The notes beneath the pieces are model-generated. The model saw nothing but the letters and a program-made list of their open reading frames with translations, had not been told where the DNA came from and ran no database searches. From Fragilaria crotonensis (Eukaryota > Bacillariophyta > Fragilariophyceae > Fragilariales > Fragilariaceae): 26,447 bases of DNA. A program made the position numbers and the translations under genes. The stretch spans positions 1 to 26,447 of the forward strand of contig JAKSYS010000772.1 of NCBI GenBank assembly GCA_022925895.1, in the 5' to 3' direction. Shown piece by piece: positions 18,994-26,447 of this stretch. The stretch's first letter is position 1. Each line of letters opens with the position of its first letter.

Positions 18994-20020
18994 TGGAATT
19001 CTGTGCTGGTTGGATTTGCTGCCGGTTTGTGTGCTCTGATCACAGACACTGCATGGTACGTAGCAGAGTCTGCAATCAGACTTGGAGATGCAGGAGATGA
19101 TCATGTAAATGTTTCTTTCAGATGCATTGGTGATGTTCATGACACCCTAGGATTGTTTGTAGTGAGCTTTCTTATTGGTTGAATCACAAGTCAATGCACA
19201 AGCCCCAAATATAGAGGGTGGGGTCCCTTTGTATTGCAAAATCTGAGGCTGCACTAGAAATGCAGAACAAATCTTCTGTCAGGGATTGTAGAGGTGTATC
19301 ATAAATGTTTTTGACACCCTAGGATTGTTTGTAGTGAGCTTACTTATTGGTTGAATCACAAGTCAATGCACAAGCCCCAAATATACAGGGTGCGGGGTCC
19401 CCTTTGTATTGCAAAATCTGAGGGCTGCACTAGAAATGCAGAAAAAATCTTCTGTCAGGGATTGTAGAGGGTGTATCATAAATGTTTTTGACACCCTAGG
19501 ATTGTTTGTTGTGAGCTTGCTTGTTGGTTGAATCACAAGTCAATGCACAAGCCCCAAATATACAGGGTGCGGGGTCTCCTTTGTATTGCAAAATCTGAGG
19601 GCTGCACTAGAAATGCAGAAAAAATGTTCTGCCAGGGTTTGTCAAGTTTGCATTGATGATATCGACGGTATCCTTTGACTGTAGTGGGGATATACACCCA
19701 TTGACTAGTGTGCAATTCAGTGTGTAATTTGCCACAATTGCTGATACAGGGCTTTCACGTAAATGAACATTCTGCAGTCAGATATTAATATTCTGCAGAA
19801 TTGATCTGTTGTGTTTTGATGCATATGTATGGATTGTATTGATGGCATCCTGAGATCCTCTCAATCTTTTATGCTTATTGACTTCTTGAAGATTCAATTA
19901 TGATACCAAAATGCTAACAAAAATACGCAAAAATGATCAATACTCAATCAATTTTGGATTTTGAAAAAATCCAAAACTGGCATTTACTCCATCATCAAAA
20001 GCCTGAGACTCATTGAGTGA
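18994..20020 (+). repeat. Left arm of a large inverted repeat
   Basis: It runs from GGAATTCTGTGCTGGTTGG near 18994 to GCCTGAGACTCATT near 20017. Read as reverse complement it matches 20211-21047 closely along most of its length. It is longer than the right arm because it has an extra tandem unit (19141-19660). Confidence 0.85.
19141..19660 (+). repeat. Tandem repeat of 172-177 bp, three units
   Basis: The phrase GACACCCTAGGATTGTTTG starts units at 19141, 19313 and 19490. Each contains GAATCACAAGTCAATGCACA and CAAAATCTGAGG. The third unit diverges after 19630 (TGCCAGGGTTTGTC). The right arm carries two corresponding units in reverse orientation (20560-20886). Confidence 0.85.
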
Positions 20021-20210
20021 AGCTCCCGCAATGATATTCGCTTTGGGAGTTAGTGTTGGTGTTAGCGACATATGTTAACATGAAATTTAGGATGCGATCA
20101 CATCTTATCTACTAGTATTGTAGTTACACAAATCAGAAGTACTTTATGTTCTGAGCTGATCAGTTGCACTATAACAACCCAAGCATCGACTTCCGTTACC
20201 GGAACTTCTG
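20021..20210. other. Spacer (loop) of the inverted repeat
   Basis: About 190 bp without obvious coding potential separate the two arms (from GAAGCTCCCGCAATGATA to GTTACCGGAACTTCT). If the locus is transcribed, this would be the loop of a long hairpin RNA. Confidence 0.6.
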
Positions 20211-21047
20211 TAAATGAGTTTCAGGAGTTTGTTGATGGAGTAAATGCCAGTTTTGGATTTTTTCAAAATCCAAAATTGATTGATTGATCATTTTTGCGTA
20301 TTTTTTGTTAGCATTTTGGCATCATAATTGAATCTTCAAGAAGTCAATAAGCATAAAAGATTGAGAGGATCTCAGGATGCCATCAATACAATCCATACAT
20401 ATGCATCAAAACACAACAGATCAATTCTGCAGAATATTAATATCTGACTGCAGAATGTTCATTTACGTGAAAGCCCTGTATCAGGTGGTTACACACTGAA
20501 TTGCACACTAGTCAATGGGTGTATATCCCCACTACAATCAAAGGATACCGTCAATATCATCAATGCAAACTTGACAAACCCTGGCAGAACATTTTTTCTG
20601 CATTTCTAGTGCAGCCCTCAGATTTTGCAATACAAAGGGGACCCCGCACCCTGTATATTTGGGGCTTGTGCATTGACTTGTGATTCAACCAACAAGTAAG
20701 CTCACAACAAACAATCCTAGGGTGTCAAAAACATTTATGATACACCCTTGACAGTCTTTGACAGAAGATTTGTTCTGCATCTCCAATGTAGCACTCAGAT
20801 TTTGCAATACAAAGGGACCCCCTGTACATTTGGGGCTTGTGCATTGACTTGTGATTCAACCGATGAGTAAGCTCACTACTGGGTGTCATGAACATCACCA
20901 ATGCATCTGAAAGAAACATTTACATGATCATCTCCTGCATCTCCAAGTCTGATTGCAGACTCTGCTACGTACCATGCAGTGTCTGTGATCAGACGAGCAC
21001 ACAAACCGGCAGCAAATCCAACCAGCACAGAATTCCATTGCTGCTTA
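20211..21047 (-). repeat. Right arm of a large inverted repeat
   Basis: The reverse complement of the left arm, ending at CAGCACAGAATTCC near 21047. The inner ~350 bp (20211-20560) are nearly identical to 19660-20020. It contains two of the ~175-bp units against three on the left. Confidence 0.85.
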
Positions 21048-21130
21048 TGATCATCCTGCATCATTCAGCACCATGGAACCAAGCTCCTTCTTGGCCAAGC
21101 CTGAACCTGTCAACTATGCAGATGCATGAC

Positions 21131-23398
21131 AATGAATGTGATTCCTTAGGCTTCAAACTGGGGACAAGTCATTGCCATTTGCTTCACCGGACTGCAACCA
21201 AAATTTCTGACAAGGTCAACAGTGACAACTGCTCAACAGGTTTTTGTCATGCAGTGCTATAAATGCCTGAGCATATTCTCAGATACATGACAATTATTCT
21301 ATAACAGCACGTTTTGCAATGAATGTGATTTCTAGGGCTTCAAACTGGGGACAACTTTCATTTTGCCTTACCTTGGGCAGCAAATGCTGCAATTCATGAC
21401 AAGGACAGGAGTGACAGCTGCTCCACAGGTTTTTGTCATGCAGTGCTACAAATGCCTGAGCATATTCTCAGATGCATGACAATGATTCTACCACAGCACT
21501 GTTTGCAATGAATGTGATTCCTTAGGTTTCAAACTGGGGACAAGCAACTGCCATTTTGCCTTACCTTGGGCAGCAAATGCTGCAATTCATGACAAGGACA
21601 GGAGTGACAGCTGCTCAACAGGTTTTTGTCATGCAGCGCTACAAATTCTTGTGTGTCTGAACAGATGCATAAAAATGATTCTATCACAGAACATTTTCCA
21701 ATGAATGTGATTCCTTAGGTTTCAAACTGGGGACAAGCAACTGCCATTTTGCTTCACCTTGGACTGCAACCAAAATTTCTGACAAGGTCAAGAGTGACAA
21801 CTGCTCAACAGGTTTTTGTCATGCAGTGCTATTAATGCCTGAGCATATTCTCAGATGCATGACAATGATTCTACCACAGCACTGTTTGCAATGAATGTGA
21901 TTTCTAGGGCTTCAAACTGGGGACAACTTTCATTTTGCCTTACCTTGGGCAGCAAATGCAATTCATGACAAGGACAGGAGTGACAGCTGCTCAACAGGTT
22001 TTTGTCATGCAGTGCTACAAATTCTTGTGTCTCTGATCAGATGCATAATAATGATTCTATCACAGAACATTTTCCAATGAATGTGATTCCTTAGGTTTCA
22101 AACTGGGGACAAGCAACTGCCATTTTGCTTCACCTTGGACTGCAACCAAAATTTCTGACAAGGTCAAGAGTGACAACTGTTCAACAGGTTTTTGTCATGC
22201 AGTGCTATAAATACCTGAGCATATTCTCAGATGCATGACAATGATTCTACCACAGCACTGTTTGCAATGAATGTGATTCCTTAGGTTTCAAACTGGGGAC
22301 AAGCAACTGCCATTTTGCCTTACCTTGGGCAGCAAATGCTGCAATTCATGACAAGGTCAACAGTGACAGCTGCTCAACAGGTTTTTGTCATGCAGTGCTA
22401 CAAATTCTTGTGTGTCTGATCAGATGCATAAAAATGATTCTATCACAGAACATTTTCCAATGAATGTGATTCCTTAGGTTTCAAACTGGGGACAAGCAAC
22501 TGCCATTTTGCTTCACCTTGGACTGCAACCAAAATTTCTGACAAGGTCAAGAGTGACAACTGCTCAACAGGTTTTTGTCATGCAGTGCTATTAATGCCTG
22601 AGCATATTCTCAGATGCATGACAATGATTCTACCACAGCACTGTTTGCAATGAATGTGATTTCTAGGGCTTCAAACTGGGGACAACTTTCATTTTGCCTT
22701 ACCTTGGGCAGCAAATGCAATTCATGACAAGGACAGGAGTGACAGCTGCTCAACAGGTTTTGTCATGCAGTGCTACAAATTCTTGTGTCTCTGATCAGAT
22801 GCATGATAATGATTCTATCACAGAACATTTTCCAATGAATGTGATTCCATAGGCTTCAAACTGGGGACAAGTAATTGCCATTTTGCTTCACCTTGGACTG
22901 CAACCAAAATTTTGGACAATGTCAAGAGTGACAACTGCTCAACAGGTTTTTGTCATGCAGTGCTATAAATGCCTGAGCATATTCTCAGATGCATGACAAT
23001 GATTCTATCACAGCACTGTTTGCAATGAATGTGATTTCTAGGGCTTCAAACTGGGGACAACTTTCATTTTGCCTTTCCTTGGGCAGCAAATGCAATTCAT
23101 GACAAGGACAGGAGTGAAAGCTGCTCAACAGGTTTTTGTCATGCAGTGCTACAAATTCTTGTGTCTCTGATCAGATGCATAAAAATGATTCTATCACAGA
23201 ACATTTTCCAATGAATGTGATTCCTTAGGCTTCAAACTGGGGACAAGTAATTGCCATTTTGCTTCACCGTGGACTGCAACAAAATTTCTGACAAGGTCAA
23301 GAGTGACAACTGCTCAACAGGTTTTTGTCATGCAGTGCTATTAATGCCTGAGCATATTCTCAGATGCATGACAATGATTCTGTCACCGATCATTCTTT
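21131..23398 (+). repeat. 189-bp satellite array, 12 units, alternating A/B types
   Basis: The anchor AATGAATGTGATT starts units at 21131, 21318, 21507, 21700, 21890, 22076, 22266, 22459, 22649, 22834, 23024 and 23210; a decayed copy (TGAATATGACTT) follows at 23399. Spacings are 185-193 bp, mean 189. All units share TCAAACTGGGGACAA and CAGGTTTTTGTCATGCAG. Type A has GGACTGCAACCAAAATTTCTGA and CCTGAGCATATTCTCAG. Type B has CCTTGGGCAGCAAATGC, GACAGCTGCTC and AATTCTTGTG. From 21507 the order is strictly B A B A B A B A B A, a ~378-bp higher-order dimer; the first two units are A and a B/A hybrid. No ORF spans it. Confidence 0.92.
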
Positions 23399-23929
23399 GA
23401 TGAATATGACTTCTCAGTTACCAGCCACTTAGCACTGATATGGGCAATAGTGCTACTTTTGCACTATCATGCCTCATAACAGCGCCACAGCACCACAAAC
23501 CATCATCATCAGGTGTAAAGATAACAGGAATTGGACCTCCTTAATGTGTCTTTCTTATTGGCAACATTGTGCTTATTCTTCCCTGACTGGTGGTGCAGGG
23601 CTCCTCTTTTCTACACACCAACGACGAGTATACACTATACACAACACACCTGGTTCTTCGTAGTCACATTTTATGACTACTGATTGATTACCCCACAATG
23701 CTGGTAGTAGTCAGTGGTCAGCAGTAGTCAGTCATCATCAGTTGTTAATCAAGTTTTGACTATACTTGGCACCGTGATTAGCAAACCCTGCCCGCATTAC
23801 CGTGAAACCCTAACTCTAAACACGATTCCAATTATACAATTATACAACACCCTCAAAAATGGAGTGGTATTATACCACGGTATAATACAATTTGTACTAT
23901 ACCCATACGAAACATACACATCCATAGGT
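23399..23929. other. Right flank of the repeat domain
   Basis: No convincing gene is seen. It holds a short stem GTAGTCA/TGACTAC (23660-23680), a run of AGTCAGT words near 23705-23745, and a palindromic TATTATACC cluster at 23867-23890. Confidence 0.45.
23867..23890. repeat. Palindromic TATTATACC cluster, right
   Basis: GTATTATACC (23867-23876), AC, then GGTATAATAC (23879-23888): perfect 10-bp inverted arms followed by AA. It is the same sequence family as 17659-17682, in the same orientation (GGTATAATACAA). Confidence 0.75.
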
Positions 23930-24310
23930 AGCACACAAGATTTAACAAGCAACAGGCGCTCCAAGGGACGCTCACACCAGTCACACAGAAGTAGCGACGT
24001 TAATGGGCAAGTTCGAAGGAGAGGATCACTTCAATCAGCTTCAAGCAAGGCCGATTCTGATGTTCAAGAGTGCATGAAAGCCGAGGACAACGACATGCTC
24101 GGTGAGTTTTCTGACGCGACGAGACTGGATCCGAAGAATTTTGAACTTCGACCTCATCCTACAGATAACTCCGATTTACCGATATCGATGTTAGCAAGCC
24201 TTCTTTGCTTGAAGCTTGCTGATGCCATCAGCAAGGTCTATCTCGGACGACTCAGCCGCGATGGACTGCAGGAAGAACTAAAAGCATCTGGACGTTCACC
24301 ATCGGAATAG
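23930..24310 (+). CDS. Unidentified exon-like ORF
   Basis: The frame is open from 23714 (a GTG) to the TAG at 24308-24310, but only the part from about 23930 looks protein-like: SNRRSKGRSHQSHRSSDVNG, then MLGEFSDATRLDPKNFELRP and SMLASLLCLKLADAISKVYL. The first ATG of this part is at 24074 (MKAEDNDMLGEF), giving 78 aa; an upstream exon joined at an AG near 23927 is also possible. It is hydrophilic, basic then acidic, with a short amphipathic Leu-rich helix near the end. No family is recognised. Confidence 0.4.
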   Translation, partial: STQDLTSNRRSKGRSHQSHRSSDVNGQVRRRGSLQSASSKADSDVQECMKAEDNDMLGEFSDATRLDPKNFELRPHPTDNSDLPISMLASLLCLKLADAISKVYLGRLSRDGLQEELKASGRSPSE

Positions 24311-24964
24311 CTAAAAATAGCAATGGTTCGTTAGGCACAGCCATCTGTCATTCTCATCTGTGTCGTGCGTCCAAAGTCTCTATATAACGTGTTGTTTGGA
24401 TACGTGCACTCAGATGCAGAACGCAAAGTTACTATGTGTACACGATGCACATGCAACTTCAGTACCAGTCGTAAACTGCGCGGATCATCAATCCATCAGT
24501 TGGAAATCCATGAGTTAATACTTGTTGTGGTCATACCGCGGTACTCCATAACCAGTAGCACTGTACCAAGTAGCATAGTGTCTCATGTTCCCGTTCACTT
24601 ATAGACAGTAGTGGTGCTCAGTTCTCAGTTCTCAGTATGCTACGAAACAAGGGCACCACCGGAGTACTGTCGAGTATGGTACTACTATTAATTTAGTATT
24701 AAGTGTTCCACTGACACTGGAGTACAAGTACTGTACGCATGAACTACTGGAGTACAGTTCATTATCCCACATATGCATATCCATATATAGATATATGGTA
24801 TGGAGACTTCCGTTTTACCGAAGTGTGCTTCAGGATGCTCTGCGTTCGGAGTATTTCGCACTTTCGTCCCTTGCGGTAATGATACTCCAGTGATCCGAGT
24901 ACTGTACGTATCTTGTGGATGACATACGTGGTGTTGGGATTCACACACAAAAAGCGCAAGGACC
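24311..24964. other. Promoter-side intergenic region of the bestrophin-like gene
   Basis: No gene is seen. GTAC-centred words are dense (GGAGTACTGTCGAGTA, CTGGAGTACAAGTACTGTAC, CCGAGTACTGTACG, the last about 55-70 bp before the ATG). A TATA-rich patch (CATATATAGATATATGG) lies ~165-185 bp before the ATG at 24965. Confidence 0.45.
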
Positions 24965-26263
24965 ATGGGATATCCTCGTGTCGTCGTCCTGCCTTTCCTC
25001 CTCTCGCTTCTCTTCGCTTCAAGTGATGGTCTGATAACATCCTCACCAAGCAAGGTAATCTCATTCCCTCGTCTACAGCGGCTTTCAGTGTCGTTGAGCA
25101 ACAAAAATGACAAGGATAGTAGCAATCCAAAGAGCGCAAGTAGCAGCCACAATATTCCAATTTGGAAAAAGCGGCCGCACTCGTTTCAAAAACAGCCGCA
25201 ATGGAGATCAATGCAGATATCAACACCAAGGAAGATAGCAAGGGGTGCAATTGGTGACATTTTTGCGAGTTGGAGTTCCTTCGGTACTAGCAGGAATTGC
25301 GTCCACGTTTGCCTTCCCGGCATTGCCATGCTGCTAGCCTCGTCCATGAACAGCGCAGGTGTCTTTCAAGTCTTGTCGCAGGATTCATCACAATTTGTGC
25401 AAAACTTTTTGACCGTGGCAGGTCTGCTGTTCAGTATTTTGGTTGGACAGACGTATTATTTCATGTACCAACAGCAAGAAGCGGTTTACTATGCGCTGTT
25501 CAACGAAGTTACGGAGGCAAAATCGTTGGTCGAACAGGTAGCTCTTGTCTGTCAAGGGCGCGGCATTTACACGCAAGTTCTCAAGTCAATTTCTCAGTAC
25601 GTCCGAGATGATCTCAAAAATTTACAGGCCGATCCTGCCGTCCTGCTTTCCGCTCGTCCCATTGACGATCCCTTGGAATCTGTCATGTACATGACATCTG
25701 TCGGCGTCCCCTCCTCGGTCTACGAAACAGTCCGTAGTTTGCGACAGGCATGAGCTGGTCGTTTGGGTGCGTTGCAGCGCAAGTTGCCGCAAGTGCACAT
25801 GCTGTTGTTGTGGATTCTGGGCCTCATCGAACTAGTTAGCTTCCCCTTATTGGGTGCCGGGACACAAACAATTGGCGGGTACCGGATTTTGACAGTCGAG
25901 GGTGTCTTGTTTGGTGTCATGACATTTGGAATTGTCATGACCTTGCGGGTAAGTTGGTGAATGAGTTCGACAGTGGTGATGGAAAATGTAATCTTGCTTT
26001 CGAGATTACTCACACACCAAACACCATCGCAGGTGGTCGGAGAATTGTGGCGTCCTGCGGGCGGAGCTTACAATGTCGATGGAGTGCTCAGAACAATGGT
26101 GCGTGGATTGGAAGAAGAATTGGATGCACGCATGTCGGGTACCAAAGTCTATGCCGCATCGCAAAAGAGACCGTCAAGTCTCATCGAAGCCAGTGGATCG
26201 TCGATTCTGAAGGATGGTGCGCTTCCATCGACTCCGGACGACCTCGTGAAGGTCCGAGGTTGA
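24965..26263 (+). CDS. Bestrophin-like (DUF4239-type) membrane protein, three exons, frame damaged
   Basis: A polytopic membrane protein of a family conserved in algae and plants; an anion-channel-like role is only suggested by the family name. Exon 1 (24965-25054) encodes a signal peptide (VVVLPFLLSLLFASSDG). Exon 2 runs from 25147 to 25948 and exon 3 from 26033 to 26263. Intact, it would be about 374 aa. Conserved-looking segments include VGVPSVLAGIASTFAFPAL, NFLTVAGLLFSILVGQTYYF, QEAVYYALFNEVTEAKSLVE, DPAVLLSARPIDDPLESVMY, VHMLLLWILGLIELVSFPLL and RVVGELWRPAGGAYNVDGVL, with about four membrane spans. The frame needs one extra base in GGGG at 25242-25245 and one near 25325. A TGA at 25751-25753 interrupts RQA-AGRLGALQRK, where CGA (Arg) would fit. 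It is a decayed gene or a consensus error. No clear ASAFAP plastid motif is seen. Confidence 0.72.
25055..25146 (+). other. Predicted intron 1 of the bestrophin-like gene
   Basis: GTAATC donor at 25055 (phase 0) and CAG acceptor at 25144-25146, 92 nt; the TAG at 25141-25143 would also keep phase. The frame reading through it is open but low in quality, while the frame entered by splicing gives YSNLEKAAALVSKTAAMEIN. Confidence 0.6.
25949..26032 (+). other. Predicted intron 2 of the bestrophin-like gene
   Basis: GTAAGT donor at 25949 and GCAG acceptor ending at 26032, 84 nt, phase 0. It contains an in-frame TGA at 25958-25960. Splicing joins MTLR to VVGELWRP, restoring a conserved segment. Confidence 0.85.
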
Positions 26264-26447
26264 TTTGTTCTAGTAGAGATCCGTCGATCCTGCACGTGAT
26301 GTTAACCTGATGAGTATAGAATGGCCGAGTATTACCTTGCGGCAATATTGTGTAGTAAACTGTGCAGTAGTACAGGAATTTGACACTTGTTTGATGTGTC
26401 ACTAAACTCGAAGGCTGTCCTGTTGGCACCGGTGACGAATGTATTAT
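26264..26447. other. 3' flank of the bestrophin-like gene
   Basis: No gene is seen in the last 184 bases. Confidence 0.5.

Noticed and set aside
19533-20683. Two mirror-image 60-codon ORFs differing at three residues
   Set aside because: They are the two arms of the inverted repeat; both begin with TTG rather than ATG, so the likeness reflects DNA duplication, not coding.
21131-23398. CRISPR-like array
   Set aside because: Units are ~189 bp and similar throughout, without short repeats separated by unique spacers; this is a eukaryotic satellite.
1-26447. tRNA or rRNA genes
   Set aside because: I looked for GGTTCGA-type B boxes and rRNA-like conserved runs on both strands and found none; a covariance-model scan would be needed to exclude tRNAs fully.

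Overview
The window looks like nuclear DNA of a eukaryotic microalga, most likely a pennate diatom. The evidence is a tandem pair of LRR proteins with 24-residue IPSEIG-type repeats, a giant secreted EF-hand and Pro/Ser-rich membrane protein, short GT-AG introns of about 85-110 nt, and long repeat-rich intergenic DNA. I cannot name the species. There are no operons, no rRNA, and no tRNA I could recognise.

Layout. 1-4872: two tandem minus-strand genes for type II membrane LRR proteins. Copy 1 (2182-167) is long, with 12 LRRs and a Pro-Thr stalk. Copy 2 (4872-3753) is short, with 6 LRRs, no stalk and a broken frame. 5281-6575: a 1.3-kb hAT-like DNA transposon with CAGGGAT terminal inverted repeats and a perfect 8-bp target duplication. 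7150-12390: one uninterrupted minus-strand reading frame of 1746 codons. It encodes a signal peptide, EF-hand, Ser/Pro stalk, one membrane span and an acidic Ser/Asp-rich cytoplasmic tail with internal repeats. 13176-14695: a minus-strand FAD/NAD(P)-binding oxidoreductase broken by four single-base losses inside 170 bp. 15352-17730: low-confidence ORFs. 17900-23400: a repeat domain made of a ~2-kb inverted repeat (arms 18994-20020 and 20211-21047) followed by a 12-unit, 189-bp satellite array whose units alternate between two types. 23930-24310: an unidentified exon-like ORF. 24965-26263: a plus-strand, three-exon gene for a bestrophin-like (DUF4239-type) membrane protein with two single-base losses and an in-frame TGA.

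Two themes cut across the window. First, four of the five convincing genes carry tight clusters of apparent single-base losses, mostly next to an identical base, while a 5.2-kb frame is untouched. This looks like local consensus error, but decay is not excluded. Second, the repeat domain combines tandem units of about 175 and 189 bp with a long hairpin-forming inverted repeat, a plausible heterochromatic or small-RNA-producing locus. The genes show no obvious shared pathway; the LRR pair and the EF-hand protein are all predicted surface or secretory-membrane proteins.
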